From an uncultured Comamonadaceae bacterium (lineage in GTDB: Bacteria; Pseudomonadota; Gammaproteobacteria; Burkholderiales; Burkholderiaceae_C), in NCBI GenBank assembly GCA_937893415.1, contig CALBWZ010000258.1:1-15443 (forward strand): a stretch of 15,443 bases of DNA, given 5' to 3'. The notes under the pieces are model-generated. The model was not told the origin of the DNA, did not search any database, and saw only the letters and a program-made list of their open reading frames with translations. Every line of letters begins with the position of its first letter. The first letter of the stretch is position 1. The position numbers and the translations under genes were made by a program. Positions 1-8,410 of the stretch are shown here, piece by piece.

Positions 1-2910
1 GTCCCGCTTACCAGCAAAGGTAACAGCTGATGGCTCTGCAAACACTGGCACCGCCTGCCACTTGGGCACATGTTTGATGGTGACCGTGTGTGCCAACAAA
101 TGCGGTACTTGTCCACTGCTGTCAATGGTTTCAGTGGTTTCAGTGCCTTCGACATGCGTAACCGGTTCGGCGCCGAGCATAACTGGCAGGTCTGTTTGCA
201 TAAGTCGGGTCCACCAGCTGTCATCTTTGTTGCCACTGCGGGAGTGACCAGACAACACCAGGTGGCTCTCAGCCCTCGTCATGGCAACATACAAAGCGTT
301 GTTTTCTTCCACCAAGCGTGCGGCTTGGTCGGTTGCCAGCAACTCTGTAGCGCACAACGGCGGGGACTTTTCTTTGGCAACAAACACCACGCGCACTGGC
401 GTTGGCGAGTCGCTGGGCCAGTCAACCAACATGGACATACTTTGTGCTTTTTTAGCTGGGGCATGTGTGTCAAGCAACACCACATACTGCGCTTCTAAGC
501 CCTTAGAGCCATGCACGGTGAGCAACCTGACGGCATGGGCAGGTGTAGGCCATGCACGTTTGGTATTGGCACTTTTTACAGCCCTAACGAACTGATAAGG
601 CGTGACAAACCGTCCTTGGTTAAGCGCCAAACTTTCGTCTAGTAAGGCCATGAGTTGCGCATGCGTGGCACCCACCATGGCTGGCGGTACAGCGCCAGCA
701 TAGGCTGTCAATACATCGCAGTGTGCATACAAACGGGTCAGCACTTGTACCAATGGAAGTGTGTGCAGCCACTTGGTCATCAACGCCAAATCGCTGGCCC
801 ATCGCTGATAAACAGGCCCTGTGCCGGTCTGAGTACACACCTGAATGAGCGCAGCGCGCCAGCTCAGTGGTGGTGATGTTTGAAGCGGTGGTGCTGTTTG
901 AGCCAACAACACAGTGTGTGGAGTTCTCTGCTGCGACAGCCACAGCAGCTGTGCATCAGTGCCTCCAAATAAAGGCGAGCGCAACGCACGTGCAAGTGCC
1001 AAGTCATTGGCGGGTGAAATAAGTGCGTCTAACAAAGCCACCACATCGGCAACAGCCGGGCTGTCGATCAAGGTGGTTTTTTCAGGTTGCGCGCAAGCGA
1101 TGCCCAAGGCTGATAGGGACGATTGCATGAGACCAAGGCGTGCGTTGGTGCGCGCTATGACCATAACGTCTTGAGGCAACACACCAGCGCCTACTTGCTG
1201 GGCCACCCATCGTGCGGCCTGTTGCGCTTCAAGTGCAGCGAGCTTGTCTTCAATGATGACCTTGGGTGTCAACAAGCTATCGCGCCATACATCTGGCTCA
1301 GCAAGGCTTGTATGTTCTGGCTGGTTGTCAGACTCTAACAACGGCAATGCCAACACCCGCCCATGCTGGGTATTGGCGGTGCTGTGGGCTCGAAAGTCTG
1401 GTGACTCAGACGTTTGGTTCGCCACACAACCGCTTGACATCATGACCGCATTGAGCGCTTGCACAACGGATTGCGCGTTGCGCCGCGTGTGGTCACAAGC
1501 CAAAACATCACCACCTAAAGCCTGGCTAACAAACGCTGTTGCGGCTTTAAATACACGAGGCTCCGCGCGGCGAAACCGATAAATAGACTGTTTGGGATCA
1601 CCCACTATAAACACGCGCGGTACGTCACCGCCCCCTGCCCCTACATAGCCTTCTAGCCACGATAGCAAGGCGCGCCATTGCATGGGGTTTGTGTCTTGAA
1701 ATTCATCGATTAGCAACTGCGACACACCCGCGTCCAAGCGCTGCTGCACCCACGCGCTGAGTTCCGAGTCGGCCAGCAACTTGGTAGCCGCCAACTCAAT
1801 GTCGTTCATATCAACCCAGCCGCGTTGGCGCTTTAGGTGGGTAAAGCAACGCAGCAAACACAGAGACAAGCGCGCCATGCGCTGCTGGTGCGCTATACAG
1901 TCAGCTTGGTGCATGGCTTGCTGCCAGTCGGATGCCCAAGCCTGCGCAGTTACAACCAGTGCTGGGTCCAAGGCTTTCAAGCCGCGTTGTTTGGGCGCCC
2001 CTGTAGCCGTCAGTAAGACGGCGCAAACAGCCTGCATATCAAGCTTGTCCAGTGCGCACCCCAATGCAGTCCCAGCCTTGAGTGCTGCTGGGTTCCCGGA
2101 GCCAGTCATAGACACTGAAGCCTCGCGCAAAGCGCTGGCCATGCCAGGCATTTCATGCAGGGCCTGCTCTATGTGGCGGCAGTGTGCAAAGGCAGGAACA
2201 GTTTGGGCCACACTGGCGACCCCGTTCAACAAGGTGGCATCGCTTGCCAGGCTAATCTCAACCCGCTTGCTTAAGGCAAATGCCAAGGCATCATGCACAT
2301 TGCTGCGTCCATTGGCCCCCAAGGCCAGCGCAAAGTCGGTGCGCAGCTGCACGTCTGCATACACAGCCTTGTAAAACTGGGGCCACACCAGCGACACGGC
2401 CTGTGCATCGTCTTGCAACAGCTCGTAAGGGGATGGCAGGCCCAGACTTTTCATCAGCGACAAGGGCGCCATGCGCAGCAAGCTGGCAAACCAACCGTGG
2501 AAAGTACGGATACCGAGGCCGCGTCCCGCTAGCACCTCGGCTTGTAGGCCACGCGCTTTGTTCAACAGTGCGTCATTGATCGCGGTTTGAGGCACGCCAC
2601 GGGCCAGCAACTCTTGCGCAAGAAAATCATTGTCTAAAACTGCCCACAAGGCCAATAAATCAGCTACTCGGCCACGCATTTCAGCGGCAGCCTTGTTGGT
2701 GAATGTGATGGCCAAGATGCTGTGCGCAGGGGCATCAGCCAACAAGGCACGCCCAATGCGAGCGACCAGCATCCAAGTTTTACCGGCGCCCGCGCATGCC
2801 TCAACCACCACGTGGCGCTGGGGGTTGCACGCCACTGTATAAAAAAACTGGGGGGTCGAGTCTCGGCCATTAACGGTGTAGCTGATAGCCGTGGTGTGCA
2901 ACTCAGTCAT
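1..2910 (-). CDS. addA: AddA-like UvrD-family helicase subunit (3' end cut by window edge)
   Basis: This is the ATP-dependent motor subunit of a RecBCD/AddAB-type enzyme that processes DNA double-strand ends. The reading frame is open from the ATG at 2910 to base 1, giving 970 residues with the C-terminus missing. Superfamily 1 helicase motifs appear in order: Walker A ACAGAGKT at residues 38-45, motif Ia TFTNKAAAEM at 69-78, TFHGW around H138, motif II DEFQD at 402-406, GDPKQSIYRFR with D438 and Q441, VHGSKGLE around H800, and motif VI YVAMTRAE with R879. A C-terminal RecB-type nuclease domain, usual in AddA, would lie beyond the window and cannot be judged. The start ATG overlaps the TGA of the AddB-like gene upstream (ATGA), which suggests translational coupling. 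A plain UvrD/Rep helicase is less likely because of the length (UvrD is about 720 residues) and the AddB partner. Confidence 0.88.
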   Translation of the reverse strand, partial: MTELHTTAISYTVNGRDSTPQFFYTVACNPQRHVVVEACAGAGKTWMLVARIGRALLADAPAHSILAITFTNKAAAEMRGRVADLLALWAVLDNDFLAQELLARGVPQTAINDALLNKARGLQAEVLAGRGLGIRTFHGWFASLLRMAPLSLMKSLGLPSPYELLQDDAQAVSLVWPQFYKAVYADVQLRTDFALALGANGRSNVHDALAFALSKRVEISLASDATLLNGVASVAQTVPAFAHCRHIEQALHEMPGMASALREASVSMTGSGNPAALKAGTALGCALDKLDMQAVCAVLLTATGAPKQRGLKALDPALVVTAQAWASDWQQAMHQADCIAHQQRMARLSLCLLRCFTHLKRQRGWVDMNDIELAATKLLADSELSAWVQQRLDAGVSQLLIDEFQDTNPMQWRALLSWLEGYVGAGGGDVPRVFIVGDPKQSIYRFRRAEPRVFKAATAFVSQALGGDVLACDHTRRNAQSVVQALNAVMMSSGCVANQTSESPDFRAHSTANTQHGRVLALPLLESDNQPEHTSLAEPDVWRDSLLTPKVIIEDKLAALEAQQAARWVAQQVGAGVLPQDVMVIARTNARLGLMQSSLSALGIACAQPEKTTLIDSPAVADVVALLDALISPANDLALARALRSPLFGGTDAQLLWLSQQRTPHTVLLAQTAPPLQTSPPLSWRAALIQVCTQTGTGPVYQRWASDLALMTKWLHTLPLVQVLTRLYAHCDVLTAYAGAVPPAMVGATHAQLMALLDESLALNQGRFVTPYQFVRAVKSANTKRAWPTPAHAVRLLTVHGSKGLEAQYVVLLDTHAPAKKAQSMSMLVDWPSDSPTPVRVVFVAKEKSPPLCATELLATDQAARLVEENNALYVAMTRAESHLVLSGHSRSGNKDDSWWTRLMQTDLPVMLGAEPVTHVEGTETTETIDSSGQVPHLLAHTVTIKHVPKWQAVPVFAEPSAVTFAGKRD

Positions 2911-5657
2911 ACGCCTTCCGCCCAAAAGTCTTTGCGGCACAAGCCGCGTGCTGCGCAATGGTTGCACACAGCGCCGTCTCCCAAGGCCGCTAATGCGTGG
3001 CCTTGTTGAAGCCTTGTGATGTCCTTCATGACACCTACAAGCACCTCATCGGTTCCAGCCATGGTGTGGTCTTGCAGCACCAACTGCGTGGCGCCTTTGC
3101 CTTTGATCTCTTGTCCAGAAATATTCAGATAGGCCGTCTGTATGGCTTGAGTGTTGAGAGGCTCATCCATCAACGCTGCATAAAACGCCAACTGGGTATC
3201 TTCAAGTGGCTCTTTGATACGTTTGATAGTTTTACTCAAACGCTCCGTTTTGTAGTCCAACACCAGCGGCTCACCGCTGAGGCCGTGGCGATCAACGCGG
3301 TCGATAGTGCCCGTGATGGTGACCACAGGGCCATGCCCGTTGTGCAGCACCCGCTCTTTTGGCTGCTCAGCATGCGCAAACACATAGCCCTGCCCCTCGT
3401 GTTGTGACAGCCACGCCAAATACCCGTCGCGCAGTTGTACCCAGTTGCCATCAAAAGGCATAAATTCTGCAGCTTCAAACCCCATGTCGTGGCGAACCTG
3501 CAAGGCAAGTTGGTCTATCAAATCGCTGTCAGCGCGGCTATCACTTCCCGAATTGTTCAGCCTCTGTTCATGAAAGAGTTGCAGCAATTTGTGCAGCCAA
3601 TTGCCCATGTCACGCGGTCCCAGCGCCTCGTCTAACTCGGCACTCTCCCACAGGCGCATGCCTTGCATGGCAAAAAATTTATAGGGACAATCACGCAGCG
3701 CTTGGTAGGCGCTAGCAGACACTCGGCTTGGGGTATGCGCTTGCAATGTGGGTTGAGGCTTGGGTGTGGCTCGGCACGTTTGCAACGTACCAATGCGCGT
3801 ATCGGTACCCGCATGCCAAGACCTAAGTTGATACCAAGGGCTGGACATATGCAGCGTATCTTGAGCGTGCGACAAGGCCAGCCAAGGTGCGATTTGCAGC
3901 GATTGATCACCATCGGCTTGACGCCACAACACATCTACAACTGGCATACCAGTGACCATGCACCATGCATCTAAAGCGGCCTGTGTTTGCGCAGCTGGCA
4001 TGGCGAGTCCTAAGACCTCGATCTGCGGCGGTGTCCATAAACCGATGTTGTTGATATAGGCGGGCATGTGCGTGGCATCGCAGCCGGCAACCACCACCGC
4101 GCCCACATCTCGTCCCAATAACTGCGCCATTGGCAGGGCAGACACTTCAAGACGACCCACATAGTCTGGCTTAAAGCTCCCGCCTTCAAGCCCTACACGC
4201 AGCCACGCCGTAAAAGTTTGCACTGACATGCGTTGCCAAGTTGGGGCGAACGCCACAGACCAGGGCTGACAAGCGGTGACCAATTCCGAAGGCAAAGCCG
4301 AGTTGAACTGCTCGTCTGGGTTTGCGCTTAACCACAGATCTATCAAGTCGGCGTCAAAGCGCATCATGCGCAGCACTTGTTGCGTTGCATCGTCGCCGTG
4401 CCATTGGCGCATCCAGCCTGTACCTACCAACAACTGAAGCAGGGCTTCGCGCCACGCGGTAGGTGTGCGTGTGGTTTGTGCCAAGGACAACCAAGAAGCC
4501 AACACGTCAGCAAAGTTAGTGCTGCCTAAAAAGATGTCACAACACGCCAAGGCTTGCAACGCTTGTGGCGCGTTGCGCAACTGTTTGTTGCGGAGCTGGT
4601 GCTCCCATGATGTCAACTGGGCTTGCAGCTTTGGATCAAGCGTCAGTGGCAGCATTTTTATAAAGTCCAACAGCTGGTTGCTGCTTGCGTCTGCACGGCT
4701 GGCTTGAAGCCAAGCCATCAACATAGCGGCAACAGGCGCTGTGGACAGCATCCAGCCTGTCTCATCGCGCCAATCAACACCAGCCGTTTGCAAAAGGGCA
4801 TGGATGCGTTTGGTCAACAAGCGGTCTTGTGCCACTATGGCTACCGGTACGCGTCCTGCTTGTAAATGCGCCAGTACGCAAGCCGCAGCTTGACTGGCTT
4901 CATCTTGGGCGTTGTCGGCAGTGAATATATAAGCCGCCTCCACCACCCCATTGGCAGGCGACAACGGCGACAACTCAAGCACCGTGTGGGCGCCCAGCTG
5001 GTCTCGCCAATGCGTTGCCAACGCCTGGCTAAGGCTGTCTGCTTGTAACCCAGGCAAGACCGCTATGGCAACACAACTGCGCTGCGCGTCAAGCTCCCAC
5101 AGCACATCGGTGGCGTAAGAACTGGTGGCCGCCCAATTTAAAGCCATGGCGGCCAACAACGACTCCCACTTGTTAAAGCCGTCACCTGCGCCCAAAGCCA
5201 ACTCTGCTTGCTTGCGCTCTAACCACGCACCGCGCTCGCATGGTTCTATGGCGCTGACCACCCCTCCCAAAGATTGCGCAGCACCAACCAGTTGAGGCGC
5301 CAACGTTTGCCGCCATTGTTGGTCAACTCCTGGCAGGGCTATGCTGGCCAACATGGCAGCACTGACCGCAGCATCGTGAACGGCGTCCATGCTCAAGTCG
5401 TCAGACGCTGGGGTAAACGTCGCCAGCCTGTTGGCCCAGTTGCGCGTGGTTTCAAACCTAGGTACAAAACTGGTCGGGTAGGCATGAGCCCAGGCTTGCT
5501 TGGCACCACTCATCAGTTGCGCAAATGGCACCAACACCACCACCTCGCTGGGCTGCCAGCAACCTGTGCGCACCCATGCGTCCAGTTCGCCCAGCGGTTT
5601 ATCCCACAGCCACAGACGTGGTTGTTGGGTGTTTTTGTCGGTAAACAGGTCACTCAT
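2907..5657 (-). CDS. addB: AddB-like PD-(D/E)XK nuclease subunit
   Basis: This is the second subunit of the putative AddAB end-processing complex, 916 residues, somewhat shorter than Bacillus AddB. No Walker A motif is visible in its N-terminal half; lesser helicase-like features are common in Gram-negative AddB. Residues around 514-533 ([20 protein letters not shown]) resemble the helicase-like core of the family. The C-terminal third is a RecB-type nuclease: H689 in [14 protein letters not shown]786 in GTIDRVD, D801 and K803 in LDYKT, and QLAFY at 822-826. Four cysteines have the spacing of the AddB iron-sulphur staple: C657 in DCPYKFF, then C898, C901 and C907 (CxxCx5C). The gene is first in its operon, divergent from trxA, and its TGA overlaps the AddA-like start. 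The specific assignment to AddB rather than another RecB-family nuclease rests on these cysteines and the neighbour. Confidence 0.86.
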   Translation of the reverse strand: MSDLFTDKNTQQPRLWLWDKPLGELDAWVRTGCWQPSEVVVLVPFAQLMSGAKQAWAHAYPTSFVPRFETTRNWANRLATFTPASDDLSMDAVHDAAVSAAMLASIALPGVDQQWRQTLAPQLVGAAQSLGGVVSAIEPCERGAWLERKQAELALGAGDGFNKWESLLAAMALNWAATSSYATDVLWELDAQRSCVAIAVLPGLQADSLSQALATHWRDQLGAHTVLELSPLSPANGVVEAAYIFTADNAQDEASQAAACVLAHLQAGRVPVAIVAQDRLLTKRIHALLQTAGVDWRDETGWMLSTAPVAAMLMAWLQASRADASSNQLLDFIKMLPLTLDPKLQAQLTSWEHQLRNKQLRNAPQALQALACCDIFLGSTNFADVLASWLSLAQTTRTPTAWREALLQLLVGTGWMRQWHGDDATQQVLRMMRFDADLIDLWLSANPDEQFNSALPSELVTACQPWSVAFAPTWQRMSVQTFTAWLRVGLEGGSFKPDYVGRLEVSALPMAQLLGRDVGAVVVAGCDATHMPAYINNIGLWTPPQIEVLGLAMPAAQTQAALDAWCMVTGMPVVDVLWRQADGDQSLQIAPWLALSHAQDTLHMSSPWYQLRSWHAGTDTRIGTLQTCRATPKPQPTLQAHTPSRVSASAYQALRDCPYKFFAMQGMRLWESAELDEALGPRDMGNWLHKLLQLFHEQRLNNSGSDSRADSDLIDQLALQVRHDMGFEAAEFMPFDGNWVQLRDGYLAWLSQHEGQGYVFAHAEQPKERVLHNGHGPVVTITGTIDRVDRHGLSGEPLVLDYKTERLSKTIKRIKEPLEDTQLAFYAALMDEPLNTQAIQTAYLNISGQEIKGKGATQLVLQDHTMAGTDEVLVGVMKDITRLQQGHALAALGDGAVCNHCAARGLCRKDFWAEGV

Positions 5658-5760
5658 AAGGTCAGCGCTTCAATTAAGTGCATTGGCGGTACTTGAAATG
5701 GCAGTTTCTGTCACAATTGGTGCCTCACTACACAGTAGTTCACACTTACATCAACTTCAT

Positions 5761-5764
5761 AGGA
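5761..5764 (+). promoter_or_regulatory. Ribosome binding site of trxA
   Basis: AGGA lies 8 bases before the ATG at 5773. It fixes the trxA start there, although the same frame stays open upstream to about 5500, opposite the addB-like gene. Confidence 0.6.
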
Positions 5765-5772
5765 TTTTTACC

Positions 5773-6105
5773 ATGGCAAGCGAACTTATCAAACATGTCT
5801 CAGATGCCAGTTTTGAACAAGATGTGTTGAAGTCCACCAAGCCAGTCCTTGTCGATTTTTGGGCCGAATGGTGTGGACCTTGCAAAACCATTGCGCCTAT
5901 TTTGGACGAAGTGGCCAGCACCTACGAAGGCAAGCTAGAAATTGCCAAAATCAACGTCGATGACAACCGCAACGTACCAGCCCAATTCGGTATCCGCGGC
6001 ATCCCAACGCTCATGGTGTTTAAAGATGGTCAGTTAGCCGCGACAAAAGTTGGCGCTCTAAGCAAAGCCCAGTTGGTTGAGTTTGTCAATGAGCAATTGG
6101 CCTAA
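5773..6105 (+). CDS. trxA: Thioredoxin 1
   Basis: This is a cytoplasmic thiol-disulphide reductant of 110 residues, the usual thioredoxin 1 length (E. coli 109). It keeps reductases such as ribonucleotide reductase in the reduced state and is itself recharged by thioredoxin reductase. The active site is WCGPC with C34 and C37. The buried D28 in VLVDFWAEW and the cis-proline P78 in GIPTLMVF are both present. The ATG at 5773 was chosen because it has an AGGA at the right distance and gives a standard N-terminus (MASELIKHV); a longer frame adds about 90 residues of non-thioredoxin sequence. The gene precedes rho on the same strand, as in E. coli, but 470 bases separate them, so co-transcription is uncertain. 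Confidence 0.97.
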   Translation: MASELIKHVSDASFEQDVLKSTKPVLVDFWAEWCGPCKTIAPILDEVASTYEGKLEIAKINVDDNRNVPAQFGIRGIPTLMVFKDGQLAATKVGALSKAQLVEFVNEQLA

Positions 6106-6138
6106 AAGCATCAATAGGATCTTGCGCAATATGTAATC

Positions 6139-6200
6139 AAGGGTTTATAAAGCTGCATCTAGGTTGTAAAAAACTTTCACCAGCTTTGTAAGAAACCCTT
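6139..6200 (+). repeat. Long imperfect hairpin downstream of trxA
   Basis: AAGGGTTT (6139-6146) is complementary to AAACCCTT (6193-6200). Directly inside, AAAGCTG (6149-6155) is complementary to CAGCTTT (6181-6187). The two stems are separated by a small internal loop (2 against 5 bases) and enclose a 25-base loop. There is no T-run behind it, so it is not a classical intrinsic terminator. It could stabilise or process the trxA 3' end, or belong to a small RNA. Confidence 0.5.
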
Positions 6201-6226
6201 TCAAACACAGCGGCTGCTCAACAGCT

Positions 6227-6248
6227 GCCATTGAAATGGTCATTTTTT
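6227..6248 (+). terminator. Weak terminator-like hairpin after trxA
   Basis: GCCAT-TGAA-ATGGT can form a 5-pair stem including one G-U, followed by CATTTTTT. The stem is short, so termination strength is doubtful, but it is the only stem plus T-run between trxA and rho on this strand. Confidence 0.35.
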
Positions 6249-6249
6249 A

Positions 6250-6278
6250 GTTTAAAGCCACGGTTGTGACCTTTAAAC
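6250..6278. repeat. Perfect 8-base inverted repeat
   Basis: GTTTAAAG (6250-6257) and CTTTAAAC (6271-6278) are exact reverse complements. CAC (6259-6261) and GTG (6266-6268) extend the hairpin inside with a 4-base loop. It may be an RNA hairpin or a binding site for a dimeric regulator; the sequence does not decide. Confidence 0.5.
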
Positions 6279-6288
6279 AGCGGCCGCT
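6279..6288. repeat. 10-base perfect palindrome
   Basis: AGCGGCCGCT abuts the preceding inverted repeat. A related string, CAGCGGCTGCT, occurs upstream at about 6208-6218. The function is unknown. Confidence 0.35.
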
Positions 6289-6380
6289 TCCCACTCGTCC
6301 ACAAACACCTGAACAGCTGGTATCAATTTGCCAGAAATTTTTAGTTTTAAACATTTGCGTGTCACTGAAGCCAAACTTGC

Positions 6381-6389
6381 TGATATGAT
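6381..6389 (+). promoter_or_regulatory. Candidate extended -10 promoter of rho
   Basis: TGATATGAT matches the extended -10 form TGnTATAAT with one mismatch. No good -35 is seen; the nearest, GTGTCA at 6359-6364, matches TTGACA at 4 of 6 positions with a long 19-base spacer. Use of this site would give a rho leader of roughly 180 bases. Confidence 0.4.
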
Positions 6390-6448
6390 TAGCCTAATTT
6401 CGTTAAGCAATGCCTTATCAGGCTGAACTCGTGTGCGATATCTGTTGA

Positions 6449-6575
6449 ATCACAACCTCAACAAGGCCAACCCAATCTGCCGTTGGTCCTAACTTAACCT
6501 GCCAGCGCATTCGTCTCTAGCAACTACCCCCCTCTTCTCTTACTGGTACATACCTGCAACAGGTTTGATTTACAC
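6449..6575 (+). promoter_or_regulatory. C-rich, G-poor rho leader (putative rut region)
   Basis: The sense strand is strongly biased to C over G. Bases 6481-6540 contain 24 C and 8 G, with a run ACTACCCCCCTCTTCTCTTAC near 6522-6542 that is pure pyrimidine in its core. Rho loads on unstructured C-rich, G-poor RNA, and E. coli rho is autoregulated by attenuation in its leader. A similar loop here is an inference. The Shine-Dalgarno before rho is poor: AGG at 6561-6563 lies 12 bases from the start. Confidence 0.45.
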
Positions 6576-7838
6576 ATGCATTTATCCGAATTAAAAGCCC
6601 TACACATTTCCGAAGTCCTAAAACAAGCGGACGAATTGGAAATTGAGAATACAGGCCGCATGCGCAAGCAAGAACTGATGTTTGCGATCATTAAAAAACG
6701 TGCCCGCGGCGGCGAGCAAGTATTTGCCGATGGTGTTTTAGAAGTGCTTCCTGACGGTTTTGGCTTTTTACGTGCGCCAGACACCAGCTTTACGGCCAGC
6801 ACCGATGATATTTATATTTCACCCAGCCAAATTCGCCGTTTCAACCTGCATACAGGCGACATGGTGGAGGGCGAGGTCCGCACCCCTAAAGACGGCGAGC
6901 GTTACTTTGCGCTGACCAAACTCGACAAAATTAACGCCCTGCCCCCAGAGGACAACAAGCACAAGATCATGTTCGAGAACTTGACGCCATTGTTCCCCAA
7001 TGTACAAATGCACTTAGAGCGTGACATCAAGTCCGAAGAAAACATCACTGGCCGAATCATCGACATCATTGCGCCTATCGGTAAAGGCCAGCGAGCTTTG
7101 ATAGTCGCACCACCCAAAAGCGGTAAAACTGTGATGATGCAGCATATTGCTCACGCCATCACGTCCAACAACCCTGATGTAACTCTGATTGTGTTGCTGG
7201 TCGATGAACGCCCGGAAGAAGTTACAGAAATGCAGCGCACTGTTAAGGGTGAGGTCATTGCGTCCACCTTCGATGAACCCGCTGCGCGCCACGTTCACGT
7301 GGCCGAAATGGTCATTGAGCGTGCCAAGCGGTTGGTTGAACTGAAAAAAGACGTGGTGATTTTGCTGGACTCCATCACACGCTTGGCCCGCGCATACAAC
7401 AACGTGCTGCCCTCATCCGGTAAAGTTCTCTCAGGTGGTGTTGACTCCAATGCCTTGCAACGCCCCAAACGGTTTTTTGGCGCAGCGCGTAATATTGAAG
7501 AGGGTGGCTCACTGACCATCATCGCCACAGCCCTCATTGACACGGGCAGTCGCATGGACGAGGTTATTTTTGAGGAATTCAAAGGAACAGGCAACTCTGA
7601 GCTGCACCTTGACCGCCGTTTGTACGAGAAGCGCGTGTTCCCGTCTATCCAACTGAACAGAAGCGGCACACGCCGCGAAGAATTGTTACTGGCGCCAGAA
7701 ATTCTGCAAAAAACCCGTATTTTGCGCCAGTTTATGTACAACATGGACGAAGTTGAGTCTATGGAAATGGTGCTCAAAAGCATGAAGGCCACCAAGAACA
7801 ACTCAGAGTTCTTTGACATGATGCGCCGTGGTGGCTAA
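6576..7838 (+). CDS. rho: Transcription termination factor Rho
   Basis: Rho is a hexameric RNA-dependent ATPase that loads on C-rich nascent RNA and dislodges RNA polymerase. The protein is 420 residues against 419 in E. coli and appears intact. The N-terminal RNA-binding domain contains GFGFLR at 61-66, the primary-site RNP1-like motif. The ATPase core shows Walker A PPKSGKT ending at T185, VDERPEE at 209-215, Walker B VVILLDS with D265, the Q-loop [15 protein letters not shown] from 280, and the R-loop-like FKGTGNSE. The C-terminus ends in [11 protein letters not shown] at 6576 gives the conserved N-terminus [10 protein letters not shown]. trxA lies upstream, as in E. coli, and the L31 gene follows after 154 bases. 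Autoregulation through the C-rich leader is plausible. Confidence 0.98.
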   Translation: MHLSELKALHISEVLKQADELEIENTGRMRKQELMFAIIKKRARGGEQVFADGVLEVLPDGFGFLRAPDTSFTASTDDIYISPSQIRRFNLHTGDMVEGEVRTPKDGERYFALTKLDKINALPPEDNKHKIMFENLTPLFPNVQMHLERDIKSEENITGRIIDIIAPIGKGQRALIVAPPKSGKTVMMQHIAHAITSNNPDVTLIVLLVDERPEEVTEMQRTVKGEVIASTFDEPAARHVHVAEMVIERAKRLVELKKDVVILLDSITRLARAYNNVLPSSGKVLSGGVDSNALQRPKRFFGAARNIEEGGSLTIIATALIDTGSRMDEVIFEEFKGTGNSELHLDRRLYEKRVFPSIQLNRSGTRREELLLAPEILQKTRILRQFMYNMDEVESMEMVLKSMKATKNNSEFFDMMRRGG

Positions 7839-7875
7839 GACGCCTGATTCCATGCGATAATTCAAGGTTGTTTGA

Positions 7876-7903
7876 GCTGTCCGGTTACGCGTAATCGGAC
7901 AGC
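7876..7903 (+). repeat. Strong hairpin between rho and the L31 gene
   Basis: GCTGTCCG (7876-7883) pairs exactly with CGGACAGC (7896-7903). The inner bases GTTAC/GTAAT continue the stem with a terminal G-U pair, giving about 12 pairs around a very tight loop. No T-run follows, so a classical intrinsic terminator is unlikely. A second small stem, ACTTTT/AAAAGT, lies at 7917-7933. The element may stabilise the rho 3' end or control L31 expression. Confidence 0.5.
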
Positions 7904-7992
7904 CCAGCTACACATTACTTTTAAACGAAAAGTGTGAGCGGCATGTTGCTGCTCAAGGCTGTCGTAACTGAACCATAGAAAAGAGATTCGCC

Positions 7993-8250
7993 ATGAAAGA
8001 AGGCATTCACCCAGAATACCGCGACGTTTGTTTTTTGGACCAATCCAACGGATTCCAAATCATCACACGTTCAACAGCTACTGCTAGAGAAACCATCAAA
8101 TTAGACGACGGCCGTGAAATGCCTTTGTTTAAATTGGAAACATCTAGCGAATCTCACCCTTTCTACACTGGTACACAAAAGAGTGTGGACAGCATGGGTG
8201 GTCGTGTGGAGCGCTTCCGCAACCGTTACGCCAGTCGCACTGCCAAGTAA
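7993..8250 (+). CDS. rpmE2: 50S ribosomal protein L31, type B (zinc-free)
   Basis: L31 is a small protein of the large ribosomal subunit; in E. coli it bridges to the small-subunit head. This 85-residue copy begins [16 protein letters not shown] and contains SHPFYTG and [11 protein letters not shown], all family hallmarks. The zinc-binding CxxC pairs of type A L31 are absent: the only cysteine is C13, and the position before HPF is serine (S54). It is therefore the cysteine-free (C-minus, type B) form. In some bacteria the type B copy is a zinc-starvation paralogue; beside rho with no Zur-like operator visible upstream, this is more likely the main copy. AAGAGA a few bases before the ATG serves as ribosome binding site. 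A strong terminator follows. Confidence 0.95.
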   Translation: MKEGIHPEYRDVCFLDQSNGFQIITRSTATARETIKLDDGREMPLFKLETSSESHPFYTGTQKSVDSMGGRVERFRNRYASRTAK

Positions 8251-8305
8251 TTGGCTTTGCCGGGCTTGGTCCCCAGTTAACTTATCCATATAGATCAGTT
8301 ATCCC

Positions 8306-8338
8306 AAAAACAGCCGGTTCCCACCGGCTGTTTTTGTT
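8306..8338 (+). terminator. Intrinsic terminator after the L31 gene
   Basis: CAGCCGGT (8311-8318) and ACCGGCTG (8323-8330) form a perfect 8-pair GC-rich stem with loop TCCC, followed by TTTTTG. An A-run (8306-8310) precedes it, so it could also work on the other strand. It separates L31 from the membrane-protein gene. Confidence 0.92.
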
Positions 8339-8410
8339 TGTAAGGCAGCTTCTCCAGAATCTCACCATACGCAGTCATGAGACGCCCCTTTTTAGCCTGT
8401 AACTTGACAC

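Larger units (their letters stand above)
6106..6575 (+). other. Non-coding trxA-rho intergenic region
   Basis: I find no convincing gene in these 470 bases on either strand. The first part (about 6139-6288) is rich in inverted repeats. The middle holds a candidate extended -10 promoter at 6381-6389. The last part (about 6449-6575) is C-rich and G-poor on the rho-sense strand, as expected of a Rho-loading leader. Two tiny ATG reading frames (6385-6426, 13 residues; 6410-6448, 12 residues) lack Shine-Dalgarno sequences and are not called. The elements are listed separately. Confidence 0.7.

Noticed and set aside
1781..2374. 197-residue plus-strand open frame within the helicase region
   Set aside because: It lies opposite a continuous helicase frame carrying all expected motifs and has no recognisable domain.
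5707..5724. CTGTCAC near the addB-trxA divergent region as a Pho box
   Set aside because: The second 7-base repeat expected 11 bases later is absent (GGTGCCT), and neither neighbour is a known phosphate-regulon gene.
5500..5772. In-frame upstream extension of trxA by about 90 residues
   Set aside because: The added part is antisense to the addB-like gene, does not resemble thioredoxin, and the ATG at 5773 has a good Shine-Dalgarno and a standard N-terminus.
6385..6448. Two short ATG reading frames (13 and 12 residues) as a rho leader peptide
   Set aside because: Neither has a recognisable ribosome binding site, and the first overlaps the candidate -10 element, so it would not be transcribed whole from that promoter.
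7295..7819. 174-residue open frame antisense to rho
   Set aside because: Rho is unmistakable on the other strand; the antisense frame shows no family motifs and is explained by codon bias.
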